From: Hyphomicrobiales bacterium
GTDB lineage: Bacteria > Pseudomonadota > Alphaproteobacteria > Rhizobiales > Rhizobiaceae
DNA length: 41,215 nucleotides
Direction of reading: 5' to 3'
NCBI GenBank assembly: GCA_900467745.1
Contig: UBQW01000022.1
Coordinates: 335,965 to 377,179, forward strand
The position numbers were made by a program, and so were the translations under genes. The stretch's first letter is position 1, and every line of letters starts with the position of its first letter. The notes under the pieces were generated by a model. It was not told where the DNA came from. It saw only the letters and a program-made list of their open reading frames with translations, and did not search any database. Positions 33,757 through 41,215 of the stretch are shown piece by piece.

Positions 33757-33777
33757 GAATGATAATGCAAGTCATTC
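33757..33777. promoter_or_regulatory. Mur/Fur-type box upstream of mntH
   Basis: Perfect arms GAATGA-N9-TCATTC, with GATAATGCAA inside, resemble Fur-family sites (GATAATGATAATCATTATC type). In rhizobia the Fur homologue Mur responds to manganese and represses mntH or sitABCD, so this is a good candidate Mur site. Confidence 0.55.
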
Positions 33778-33885
33778 GCAACAAGAAAATACTGAGGCGG
33801 ATCATTTGCGGCTCAGCCATTGCGTTTGCCGTTGCGACGCATACATGGAGGTGACGTTTCACCGAGTTCGCACGAAGGAATGGGA

Positions 33886-34743
33886 ATGGCCGGATTGTTG
33901 AGAAAACTGATGCCGAAGCGCTTCCGCAAGGAGGGCATCGTGATCCCGGTCGTCAGGCTCCAGGGGGCGATCATGACCGGCGGCAGCCAGTTCCGCCCTG
34001 CGCTGAACCTCGCCTCGACCGCGCAGGTGCTTGAAAAAGCGTTTAGCTTCAAGGACGCCCCCGCCGTCGCCATCTCAATCAATTCCCCCGGCGGCTCGCC
34101 GGTTCAGTCGCGGCTGATCTTCACCCGCATCCGCGAGCTGGCGCGCGAGAAGCAGAAAAAGGTCATCGTCTTCGTCGAGGACGTAGCGGCCTCCGGCGGC
34201 TACATGATCGCGCTTGCAGGCGACGAGATCATCGCCGACCCGACCTCGATTGTCGGCTCGATCGGCGTCGTCTCCGGCGGCTTCGGCTTCCCCGAGCTGT
34301 TGAAGAAGATCGGCGTCGAGCGTCGCGTCTATACTGCGGGCGAAAACAAGGTGATCCTCGACCCCTTCCAGCCTGAGAAGGAAAAGGACATCGAATATCT
34401 GAAGACCCTGCAGCTGGAGATCCACCAGGTGTTCATCGCCATGGTGCGCGAGCGCCGCGCCGGCAAACTGAAGGATGACACGACGGTCTTCTCCGGCCTT
34501 TTCTGGACCGGCACGCGCGGCCTCGAGCTCGGTCTTATCGACGGTCTCGGCGACATGCGCCAGGAACTGAAGAAGCGCTACGGCTCGAAAACCAAGCTCG
34601 AACTCGTAACCCCTGCAAGGGGGCTTTTCGGACGCCGCATTCCCGGCATATCATCATCGCTCGAAGGAGCCGCCTCCGGCTTCGCGGCTGGTCTTGTCGA
34701 GACCGCCGAAGACAAGGCATTGTGGAGCCGATACGGGCTCTGA
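33886..34743 (+). CDS. S49-family peptidase (SppA/SohB-like)
   Basis: A 285-residue single-domain S49 peptidase. It has [33 protein letters not shown], the nucleophile serine in [33 protein letters not shown], and the candidate general-base lysine in [13 protein letters not shown]. It has no clear N-terminal membrane segment, so it may be cytoplasmic or membrane-associated. It probably cleaves signal peptides or membrane protein fragments. The ATG at 33886 follows AAGGA at a good distance; ATG 33880 is also possible. Confidence 0.9.
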   Translation: MAGLLRKLMPKRFRKEGIVIPVVRLQGAIMTGGSQFRPALNLASTAQVLEKAFSFKDAPAVAISINSPGGSPVQSRLIFTRIRELAREKQKKVIVFVEDVAASGGYMIALAGDEIIADPTSIVGSIGVVSGGFGFPELLKKIGVERRVYTAGENKVILDPFQPEKEKDIEYLKTLQLEIHQVFIAMVRERRAGKLKDDTTVFSGLFWTGTRGLELGLIDGLGDMRQELKKRYGSKTKLELVTPARGLFGRRIPGISSSLEGAASGFAAGLVETAEDKALWSRYGL

Positions 34744-34784
34744 CGCAATTGCGTTAAAATAACGAGGGGTTGAAGACAGACGAC

Positions 34785-34976
34785 ATGCCGCAGCTTTTGA
34801 TCATGGGTGTGCTCGTCCTGGGCGCCTGGCTCCTCTACCGCCGCTTCGTGGCCGAAGCCAAGCGCCTGCAGGAAAAATCCCGCCGCGCCCAGAGGGAGCA
34901 GCAGACCGGAGCGATCGGCACGCTGGTGAAGGATCCGGTGACGGGCGAGTATCATTTGAAGAAGGATGAGGATTGA
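34785..34976 (+). CDS. Small membrane protein, function unknown
   Basis: A 63-residue protein with one N-terminal membrane helix (LLIMGVLVLGAWLLYRRFV) and a charged tail (EAKRLQEKSRRAQREQQ) ending in LVKDPVTGEYHLKKDED. The C-terminal DPVTGEYHL pattern recurs in small alphaproteobacterial proteins of this type. It lies 41 bases after the S49 peptidase gene and is probably co-transcribed. Confidence 0.65.
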   Translation: MPQLLIMGVLVLGAWLLYRRFVAEAKRLQEKSRRAQREQQTGAIGTLVKDPVTGEYHLKKDED

Positions 34977-34985
34977 GGGGGAGGG

Positions 34986-35306
34986 CTATTTCCTGTCCCG
35001 AACCCTTGCCGCCCAATCAGAGCCCGCATAGCTTACTGTCAGGATGACGACCGCATGGTCGTTTTCTTCGATGGTGAAGCAGATGACGCCCTTGTCCGCG
35101 GCGGGTATCGCACGCAATCCTGCAAGGACTTCGTCGCGAACGGTTCCCTTGTAGGGAAAGTCAGTCAGGCTGTTGGTTACATGCTCGATCGCCTGCAGCT
35201 TGCGCATGGCGCTGGCCACGCCCGAATAGTCCCTTATGAGCGTGAAAATCTCAACCAGATCGTCTTCGGCAGCCGGATGGTATCGCAACTCATATGGTTG
35301 CTTCAT
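34986..35306 (-). CDS. parE: ParE/RelE-family toxin
   Basis: A 106-residue toxin with the RelE/ParE fold: YELRYHPAAEDDLVEIFTLIRDYSG, LTDFPYKGTVRDEVLAGLRAIPA and VILTVSYAGSDWAARVRDR. ParE toxins act on DNA gyrase and RelE toxins cut mRNA; the sequence does not settle which. Its ATG overlaps the antitoxin stop (ATGA), the usual arrangement of a working module. Confidence 0.9.
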   Translation of the reverse strand: MKQPYELRYHPAAEDDLVEIFTLIRDYSGVASAMRKLQAIEHVTNSLTDFPYKGTVRDEVLAGLRAIPAADKGVICFTIEENDHAVVILTVSYAGSDWAARVRDRK

Positions 35307-35578
35307 TTCGAATGACTGTCTGCAACGCGTCGGCGAACGCGGTCGAACAGATTGTCATCCTTCATTGAAATCAACTGATCCTTCGGCAACTGCGCCCGCC
35401 GCCGGATCTCGTCAGCCATCGCAGTGACCGGGTCTTCCGTCACTTGGTCATCAGCCCTTAGTCGCGCCAGCCCTTCTTTGATCACATCGGACACGCTCGC
35501 AAACCGCCCATCCTCGACGAGCTTCTCCGCATGGCGAAGATCCTCATCCGACAGCATCACTGCGTTCTTGGCGTTCAT
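35303..35578 (-). CDS. parD: ParD-family antitoxin
   Basis: A 91-residue ribbon-helix-helix antitoxin: VMLSDEDLRHAEKLVEDGRFASVSDVIKEGLARLRADD, then an extended toxin-binding tail. It should repress its own promoter and neutralise the toxin encoded next to it. The ATG at 35578 follows GGAGA; an upstream TTG is less likely. Confidence 0.9.
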   Translation of the reverse strand: MNAKNAVMLSDEDLRHAEKLVEDGRFASVSDVIKEGLARLRADDQVTEDPVTAMADEIRRRAQLPKDQLISMKDDNLFDRVRRRVADSHSK

Positions 35579-35727
35579 AGTCGTCTCCAAGGCAAGGTCG
35601 GTAGTTACTATAAGACAACCGACACCGCTTGTCCTCCCTGCAAACTGTGGGGAAGTGAGCGGAGGGTGTGCTTTGGCGCTCCATCGCTGTGTGATATACC
35701 TTGCAGCAGTCTACATCGAGGCGCGCC

Positions 35728-35964
35728 ATGCGGATTTTCAAGTTCGGAGATGGTCTCGGAGTCTGCATCCCGCAGGCAATTGTGGATGCACTCGAGTTCA
35801 AGGAAGGCGACGACATCGCGGTTCGCGTCGGCATTGATCGCAATCTTGAACTAGCCACGGCGGATGCCCGGTCGAAGGCGTTTGAACGGATCAAGACATT
35901 CAAGCTGCAGCTGCCGCCAGATTGGACGTTTGATCGCGACTGCGCGAACAGCCGAAACCCTTGA
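35728..35964 (+). CDS. Orphan AbrB/VapB-type antitoxin
   Basis: A 78-residue protein with a SpoVT-AbrB swapped-hairpin domain (RIFKFGDGLGVCIPQAIVDALEFKEGDDIAVRV) and a C-terminal tail LPPDWTFDRDCANSRN like those of VapB antitoxins paired with PIN-domain VapC toxins. No PIN-domain gene follows; glyQ starts 45 bases on. It is therefore a lone antitoxin, either a remnant or one acting on a toxin elsewhere. It is divergent from the ParDE pair. Confidence 0.8.
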   Translation: MRIFKFGDGLGVCIPQAIVDALEFKEGDDIAVRVGIDRNLELATADARSKAFERIKTFKLQLPPDWTFDRDCANSRNP

Positions 35965-36009
35965 CCCCCATCGCCGCTCGTGGCACCTGTCGCCCACCGA
36001 TCCAATTGA

Positions 36010-36987
36010 ATGGCGACTAACCTCATGTCTGCACCCAGCATCCCCGACCACATGAACCCGAAGCGCTCGTTTCAGGCGCTGATCCTGACGCTGCACAGCT
36101 ACTGGGCGGACAAGGGTTGCGCGGTGCTGCAGCCTTACGACATGGAAGTCGGCGCCGGTACGTTCCATCCGGCGACCACGCTGCGCGCGCTTGGTCCCAA
36201 GCCCTGGAAGGCCGCCTACGTGCAGCCCTCGCGCCGCCCGTCCGACGGTCGCTACGGCGAAAACCCGAACCGCCTGCAGCATTACTATCAGTACCAGGTG
36301 ATCCTGAAGCCGAACCCGCCGAACTTGCAGGAACTCTATCTCGGCTCGCTCGCCGCGATCGGCCTTGACCCGCTGCTGCACGATGTCCGCTTTGTCGAGG
36401 ATGACTGGGAAAGCCCGACGCTCGGCGCCTGGGGTCTCGGCTGGGAGTGCTGGTGCGATGGCATGGAAGTCTCGCAGTTCACCTATTTCCAGCAGGTCTG
36501 CGGCCTCGAATGCTCGCCGGTCGCCGGCGAACTGACCTACGGCCTCGAGCGCCTCGCCATGTATGTGCAGGGCGTCGACAACGTCTACGACCTGAACTTC
36601 AACGGCCGCGAGGGCGACGAGAAGATCAGCTATGGCGACGTCTTCCTGCAGGCAGAACAGGAATATTCGCGCCACAACTTCGAATTCGCCAACACCGAGA
36701 TGCTGCATCGCCACTTCATCGATGCTGAGAAGGAATGCCAGGCGCTGCTCGCCGCCGGCGCCCCCGGTGATAGCGATAACCAGAAGCTGCACAAGTGCGT
36801 CTTCCCGGCCTACGACCAATGCATCAAGGCCAGCCACGTCTTCAACCTGCTGGACGCGCGCGGCGTGATCTCGGTCACCGAGCGCCAGAGCTATATCCTT
36901 CGCGTGCGCACGCTCGCCAAGGCCTGCGGCGAAGCCTTCCTTCTGACCGATGCCGGCGGCGTCAATCTCGCCAGCAAGGCTGCCTGA
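36010..36987 (+). CDS. glyQ: Glycine--tRNA ligase alpha subunit
   Basis: A 325-residue class II synthetase alpha chain: [98 protein letters not shown] and [23 protein letters not shown]. It charges tRNA-Gly together with the beta subunit GlyS. Usually glyS follows at once; here a small leftward gene, lemA and aroA come next. The ATG at 36010 lacks a clear ribosome site; ATG 36025 is an alternative. Confidence 0.96.
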   Translation: MATNLMSAPSIPDHMNPKRSFQALILTLHSYWADKGCAVLQPYDMEVGAGTFHPATTLRALGPKPWKAAYVQPSRRPSDGRYGENPNRLQHYYQYQVILKPNPPNLQELYLGSLAAIGLDPLLHDVRFVEDDWESPTLGAWGLGWECWCDGMEVSQFTYFQQVCGLECSPVAGELTYGLERLAMYVQGVDNVYDLNFNGREGDEKISYGDVFLQAEQEYSRHNFEFANTEMLHRHFIDAEKECQALLAAGAPGDSDNQKLHKCVFPAYDQCIKASHVFNLLDARGVISVTERQSYILRVRTLAKACGEAFLLTDAGGVNLASKAA

Positions 36988-36991
36988 TTAA

Positions 36992-37108
36992 TCAGCGGCG
37001 CCTATTGGCCTTGACCTCTACGGTGCGCGCTGCCGGACGCGGCGCGCCCTTGAGCATGAAGAACGAAGCGATGGCAAGCATGTTGAGCAGGAAGATGGCT
37101 GCGCTCAT
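36992..37108 (-). CDS. Tiny membrane protein, function unknown
   Basis: A 38-residue protein, MSAAIFLLNMLAIASFFMLKG, with one membrane helix and a basic tail ending VEVKANRRR. GAGGATC lies upstream of the ATG, slightly far. It converges on glyQ, 4 bases from its stop. It is supported only by its coherent design; the remaining bases to 37299 contain nothing else recognisable. Confidence 0.45.
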   Translation of the reverse strand: MSAAIFLLNMLAIASFFMLKGAPRPAARTVEVKANRRR

Positions 37109-37299
37109 GGCTGATTGATCCTCGTGACATGGTTTGGATCCCGCCGCCGTCGGCCGATCCATGGTCAAGATAGGCCTTATGCGGCCGCCGCGGTATCGCG
37201 AGATCTTGGGATGCGCCAAACTACAACGGCGGGAGATGACAAGCGCCGCCAAGCCGCATAGTCTCCCGGCCGACCTTGCGTCGTAACGGGGGATTCGCG

Positions 37300-37851
37300 A
37301 TGTATATTATTCTTGGCCTCATCGTCCTGATCGCGCTCTATGCGGTCTTTGTCTACAACGGCCTCGTGCGCGCCCGGCAGATGGCCGAGGAAGCCTGGTC
37401 CGGCATCGATGTGCAGCTGAAGCGCCGCGCCGATCTGATCCCCAACCTGATCGAAACGGTGAAGGGTTACGCCACCCACGAAAAGACGACCCTCGAAGAG
37501 GTCGTCAAGCTCCGCAACCAGGCGCAGACGGTCCCGGCAGGCGATGTCGCTGGCCGTGCGCAGGCGGAAGGTTTGCTGGGTGCAGCACTTGGCCGCGTCA
37601 TGGCGCTCGCCGAAGCCTATCCCGATCTGAAGGCCAACGAGAACTTCCGTGAGCTGCAGACCTCGCTCGAAACCATGGAAAGCGAGATCCAGATGGCGCG
37701 CCGCTATTACAACGGCTCTGCCCGCGATCTCAACGTCAAGGTCGAAAGCTTTCCCTCGAACCTCGTCGCCAACCAGTTCGGTTTTAGCAAGCGCGAGTAT
37801 TTCGAGATCACCAACGAGGCCGATCGCGCCGTCCCGAGTGTAAAGTTCTGA
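37300..37851 (+). CDS. lemA: LemA-family protein
   Basis: A 183-residue LemA protein. A single N-terminal membrane helix (YIILGLIVLIALYAVFVYNGLV) is followed by a helical bundle with AWSGIDVQLKRRADLIPNLIETVKGYATHEKTTLEEV, LGRVMALAEAYPDLKANENFRELQ and ARRYYNGSARDLN near the end. LemA proteins are often encoded beside DUF2207 proteins; here that gene lies beyond aroA. The ATG at 37300 follows GGGGG. The cellular role is unknown. Confidence 0.93.
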   Translation: MYIILGLIVLIALYAVFVYNGLVRARQMAEEAWSGIDVQLKRRADLIPNLIETVKGYATHEKTTLEEVVKLRNQAQTVPAGDVAGRAQAEGLLGAALGRVMALAEAYPDLKANENFRELQTSLETMESEIQMARRYYNGSARDLNVKVESFPSNLVANQFGFSKREYFEITNEADRAVPSVKF

Positions 37852-37955
37852 TCCCAAAGTTCTGACAACAGCCATTTGCCTTTGCTGAAAAGCTGCTATG
37901 AGCAGGGCAAGATCGCGGCCGGGTATGGCCGCGCGCATTTGCCGGATAAGACGTA

Positions 37956-39230
37956 ATGAGTGAAGACAAGCCCATGAGTAAAGACAAGCTCACCATCATC
38001 CCGGCGACCGGGCCGCTGTCCGGCCGCGCCGTGCCTCCCGGCTCGAAGTCGATCACCAACCGCGCGCTGCTGCTGGCTGGTCTCGCCAAGGGCACCAGCC
38101 GGCTGACCGGCGCGCTGAAGAGCGACGACACGCGCTATATGGCCGAAGCCCTGCGCGCCATGGGCGTGACGGTGGATGAGCCCGACGCGACGACCTTCGT
38201 CGTCACCAGTTCCGGCGAGCTCAAGGCTCCCGCAGCTCCGCTCTTCCTCGGCAATGCCGGCACCGCCACCCGCTTCCTCACGGCAGCGCTTGCACTCGGC
38301 CATGGCCGTTATGTCGTCGATGGCGACGAGCATATGCGCAAGCGCCCGATCAAGCCGCTGGTCGATGCCCTGAAGTCGCTCGGTGTCGCGATCGAAGCGC
38401 CGACCGGCTGCCCGCCGGTGACGATCGACGCCAACGGTCGTTTTGCGAACAACAAGGTCGTCATCGATGCCGGCCTCTCCAGCCAGTATGTCTCCGCTTT
38501 GCAGATGGCGGCGGCCTGCGGCTCAGAGCCGTTCACCATCGAGCTTGCCGGTGCCGATATTGGCGCGCGCGGCTATATCGACCTGACACTATCAGTCATG
38601 CGCGCCTTTGGTGCCAAGGTCAGCCAGCCGACGCCGTCCTCCTGGGTCATCGAGCCGACCGGCTACACCGCCACCGATTTCGTCATCGAGCCGGACGCCT
38701 CCGCCGCCACCTATCTCTGGGCCGCCGAAGTGCTGACCAAGGGCGCGATCGACCTCGGCGTCGCCAACGAGGACTTCACCCAGCCGGACGCGAAAGCCTA
38801 CGACGTCATCCGGCAGTTTCCGCATCTTCCTGCCGAAATCGACGGCTCGCAGATGCAGGACGCCGTGCCGACCATCGCCGTGCTGGCCGCCTTCAACGAA
38901 ACGCCGGTGCGCTTCGTCGGCATCGCCAACCTGCGCGTCAAGGAATGCGATCGCATCCACGCCGTCTCGACCGGCCTCAACAACATCCGCGCAGGCCTTG
39001 CGACCGAAGACGGCGACGACCTGATCGTCTCCTCCGACCCGGCGCTATCAGGCCAGCACCTGCCCGCCGATATCGACACCTTCGCCGATCATCGCATCGC
39101 CATGAGCTTCGCGCTCGCCGGCCTGAAGATCGATGGCATCACCATTCTCGACCCGGATTGCGTCGGCAAGACCTTCCCTGAGTACTGGAAGGTGCTGTCC
39201 TCGCTCGGCGTCGCGATAAAGGACGAGTAA
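37956..39230 (+). CDS. aroA: 3-phosphoshikimate 1-carboxyvinyltransferase (EPSP synthase), class-I-like
   Basis: A 424-residue EPSP synthase. It has VPPGSKSITNRALLLAGLA (substrate lysine and serine), LFLGNAGTATRFLTAALAL, SSQYVSALQMAA, the catalytic Asp in QMQDAVPTIA, LRVKECDRI, FADHRIAMSFAL and VGKTFPEYW. It follows E. coli AroA in layout, but the loop that reads GNAGTAMRPL there is GNAGTATRFL, so Pro101 is Phe and Met99 is Thr. Rhizobiaceae normally carry a class II AroA elsewhere, so this may be a second copy. Two ATGs in near-identical 18-bp repeats give alternative starts (37956, 37974). Confidence 0.92.
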   Translation: MSEDKPMSKDKLTIIPATGPLSGRAVPPGSKSITNRALLLAGLAKGTSRLTGALKSDDTRYMAEALRAMGVTVDEPDATTFVVTSSGELKAPAAPLFLGNAGTATRFLTAALALGHGRYVVDGDEHMRKRPIKPLVDALKSLGVAIEAPTGCPPVTIDANGRFANNKVVIDAGLSSQYVSALQMAAACGSEPFTIELAGADIGARGYIDLTLSVMRAFGAKVSQPTPSSWVIEPTGYTATDFVIEPDASAATYLWAAEVLTKGAIDLGVANEDFTQPDAKAYDVIRQFPHLPAEIDGSQMQDAVPTIAVLAAFNETPVRFVGIANLRVKECDRIHAVSTGLNNIRAGLATEDGDDLIVSSDPALSGQHLPADIDTFADHRIAMSFALAGLKIDGITILDPDCVGKTFPEYWKVLSSLGVAIKDE

Positions 39231-39296
39231 ACCGGCCGAAGATCTCGCCGGGCAATCCGAAAGACAATTCTGAAAGACAAGGGGGAGAATGTCTTG

Positions 39297-41215
39297 ATGC
39301 GTTGGTTGTCCGGTCTCATTGCCGCTCTGATACTTCTGCTGGCGGCATCTCTTGCCGCCGCAAACGAGCGCATCACCTCCTATCATTCGGAAGTCGAGGT
39401 CGCCAAGGACGGCGACCTCACCGTGACCGAGACGATCTCGATCGTCGCCGAGGGGTTCAAGGTCAAGCGCGGCATCTTCCGCGATTTCCCGCTCACCATG
39501 CTGGATGGCGAGGGACGCACCATCCACGTCGGCTTCGATCTCCTCTCCGTCACCCGCGATGGCCAGCCCGAGCCCTACAAGACCGAAAGCATCGACGGCG
39601 GCATCCGCATTTATGCCGGCTCCAGCGACACCATCGTGCCTGAGGGCGAGCACACCTATGTCTTGACCTACAAGGCCGATCGCATGATCCGCTATTTCCC
39701 TGACCATGACGAGGTCTACTGGAATGTCACCGGCACCGGCTGGCAGTTCGCCATTGAGCAGGCCTCGGCGCGCATCACCATGCCATCGGGCGAGGTGACG
39801 AGGCTTGCCGCCTACACCGGTCCGTTCGGCTCGCGAGCCACGAATGCCACGTCGCGCATCGAAGGCAACCAGGCGATCTTCGCCACCACCCGCATGCTCG
39901 GGCAGAACGAGGGGCTCACCGTCGTTGCCGGCGTGCCGAAGGGCGTCATCGACCCGCCAGCGGCGGCGCAACTTCGCGCCTGGTGGCTGCGTGACCACAT
40001 GGCCGATGTCATCGCCGTCGCGGGTCTCCTCCTCGTCGCGCTCTATTACGTGTTCTTCTGGGTGAGGGTAGGCCGCGATCCGGCCCGCGGTGTCGTCGTG
40101 CCGCGCTGGGACCCGCCGGAGGGGCTGTCGCCGGCGCTGGTCAACTATATCGACAACAAGGGCTTCAACGGCGCCGGCTGGCCGGCCTTTTCGGCCAACG
40201 CGCTCGACCTCGCCGTCAAGGGATACGTCACCTTCGATGATATCGGCTCCAGCATCACTGTCACTCGAACCGACAAGCCGTTGCCGAAAGCCCTTCCGGC
40301 CGGCCAGGCCGCCTTCTTGTCCCTCGTCGGTCGCTCCGGTCAGAGCTTTGCAATCAGCAAGTCCAATGGCGAAAAGGTGCGCGACGCCGGCCAGAAGTTC
40401 CGCCAGGCGATAGAAGGTGAACATCGCGGCAAGTATTATCACTCGAACGCCCTCTACACGGTCGGCGGCATCGTCCTCAGCGTCATCTTCATCATCGCGG
40501 TTCTGGCCTTTGGCGAAATCGATGCCGATCTCGGCGGCTTCATCGCCGCCACCGTTTTCTCGGCGATGTTCCTAGGCATCCTGTCGTCGCGTCTCGGTCT
40601 CAGTTTCCGCAAGGGGGCGTCGCTGCGCAGCAAGATCGGCGGCGTCATCATCGGCGGCTTCTTCGGCTTCACGCTTCTGTCGATCCTCGCCGGCATCGTC
40701 ACCGCTGCCGTCGAGCAATTGACAGCAGCCGACCACTGGCCCGTCATCGTCGCCGTCGGCGGCATCGTCATGATCAATGTGGTGTTCTTCTTCCTGATGG
40801 GCGCGCCGACGCCGCTCGGCAGCCGGCTGATGGACCATATCGATGGCCTGCGCCGCTACCTGACGGTCGCCGAAAAGGACCGCATGAACATGGCGGGCGC
40901 CCCTGCCATGTCGCCGCAGCATTTCGAAACGCTGCTGCCCTATGCCGTGGCGCTCGGTGTCGAGAAACCCTGGAGCGATGCCTTCCAGACCTGGCTGGCA
41001 ACGGCTGCAGCAGCCGGAGCGGCGGCGGCCGCCTATTCGCCCATGTGGTATCCGACCCATTCCGGCAGTTTCGGCGACAGTATCGGCGGCTTCTCCTCCT
41101 CGATGGCCTCCACCATCGCCTCGACGCTCCCCGCACCCGTGACCTCGACCTCCTCGGGCTTCTCCGGCGGCAGCGGTGGCTTCTCGTCGGGCGGCGGGGG
41201 AGGTGGGTTCTCCGG
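39297..41215 (+). CDS. DUF2207 membrane protein (3' end cut by window)
   Basis: About 639 residues are visible, with no stop before the window ends. A signal peptide (MRWLSGLIAALILLLAASLAAAN) precedes the extracytoplasmic DUF2207 domain (ITSYHSEVEVAKDGDLTVTETISIVAEG, KRGIFRDFPL, VPEGEHTYVLTYKADRMIRYFPDHDEVYWNVTGTGWQF). A membrane helix near residue 240 comes next, then a cytoplasmic part with WDPPEGLSPALVNYI and three further helices. A Ser/Gly-rich tail is typical of the family. The ATG has GGGGGAG 9 bases upstream. The role is unknown; LemA is a frequent partner. Confidence 0.9.
   Translation, partial: MRWLSGLIAALILLLAASLAAANERITSYHSEVEVAKDGDLTVTETISIVAEGFKVKRGIFRDFPLTMLDGEGRTIHVGFDLLSVTRDGQPEPYKTESIDGGIRIYAGSSDTIVPEGEHTYVLTYKADRMIRYFPDHDEVYWNVTGTGWQFAIEQASARITMPSGEVTRLAAYTGPFGSRATNATSRIEGNQAIFATTRMLGQNEGLTVVAGVPKGVIDPPAAAQLRAWWLRDHMADVIAVAGLLLVALYYVFFWVRVGRDPARGVVVPRWDPPEGLSPALVNYIDNKGFNGAGWPAFSANALDLAVKGYVTFDDIGSSITVTRTDKPLPKALPAGQAAFLSLVGRSGQSFAISKSNGEKVRDAGQKFRQAIEGEHRGKYYHSNALYTVGGIVLSVIFIIAVLAFGEIDADLGGFIAATVFSAMFLGILSSRLGLSFRKGASLRSKIGGVIIGGFFGFTLLSILAGIVTAAVEQLTAADHWPVIVAVGGIVMINVVFFFLMGAPTPLGSRLMDHIDGLRRYLTVAEKDRMNMAGAPAMSPQHFETLLPYAVALGVEKPWSDAFQTWLATAAAAGAAAAAYSPMWYPTHSGSFGDSIGGFSSSMASTIASTLPAPVTSTSSGFSGGSGGFSSGGGGGGFS

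Overview
The window reads as a chromosomal segment of a Rhizobiaceae alphaproteobacterium, most like Rhizobium or a close relative. The evidence is the high G+C content, the family-typical proteins (DUF2093, DUF2007, PRC-barrel, an ATP synthase F0 operon atpI-B-E-F'-F separate from F1), an inverted RIME-like intergenic repeat, a CTTGAC-N17-CTATGT promoter and alphaproteobacterial CtrA- and LexA-type boxes. Nearly all of it is ordinary core genome. No CRISPR array, prophage, insertion sequence, rRNA or tRNA was seen. The left end starts inside a repeat, and the right end cuts a DUF2207 membrane protein gene.

Layout, left to right. (1) 0-3 kb: a divergent MarR regulator / NTF2-like pair, a YciI-like protein, an inverted repeat element, an exported DUF2233 protein and two small proteins. 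(2) 3-8.4 kb: mutL, divergent from a kinase-less PAS-PAS-REC-REC protein that is followed by a GGDEF-EAL protein with a degenerate GGDEF and an intact EAL. This is a signalling pair with a CtrA-type box in front. (3) 8.4-9.3 kb: a small membrane protein and an exported PRC-barrel protein. (4) 9.6-13.7 kb: a sugar-acid operon (SDR dehydrogenase, dgoK, dgoA, SMP-30 lactonase) read leftwards from a divergent IclR regulator. It looks like a De Ley-Doudoroff-type galactose route without its dehydratase. (5) 13.7-16.4 kb: a solo LuxR-type regulator, an apparent sigma54-driven small RNA with its own terminator, a structured leader, and an Mrp/ApbC ATPase. (6) 16.8-21.1 kb: corA, kup and a SleB-type cell-wall hydrolase. 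(7) 21.2-24.1 kb: the F0 ATP synthase operon with hairpins on both sides of atpE.

(8) 24.1-31.3 kb: rnhB, a PA0069-type radical SAM protein divergent from a glycosyltransferase-like gene across a LexA-type box, then moaB, ispE and a TPR lipoprotein-like gene as one leftward operon, then a polyprenyl diphosphate synthase. (9) 31.3-34.9 kb: a DUF2007 protein with a TrmN6-like methyltransferase, mntH behind a Mur/Fur-type dyad, an S49 peptidase and a small membrane protein. (10) 35.0-36.0 kb: a ParDE toxin-antitoxin module plus an AbrB-type antitoxin with no toxin beside it. (11) 36-41.2 kb: glyQ (glyS not adjacent), lemA, a class-I-like EPSP synthase and the truncated DUF2207 gene.

The most interesting material is regulatory. 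A near-perfect sigma54 promoter sits in front of a roughly 110-nt structured, terminated, non-coding stretch at 14.8-14.95 kb. A shared dyad CCCCAA[G/T]TCTTGGG lies upstream of both the solo LuxR gene and the GGDEF-EAL gene 7 kb away, which suggests one regulatory circuit. Single good matches to CtrA and LexA boxes also occur in divergent promoters. All functional statements rest on motif recognition by eye; no database search was run.
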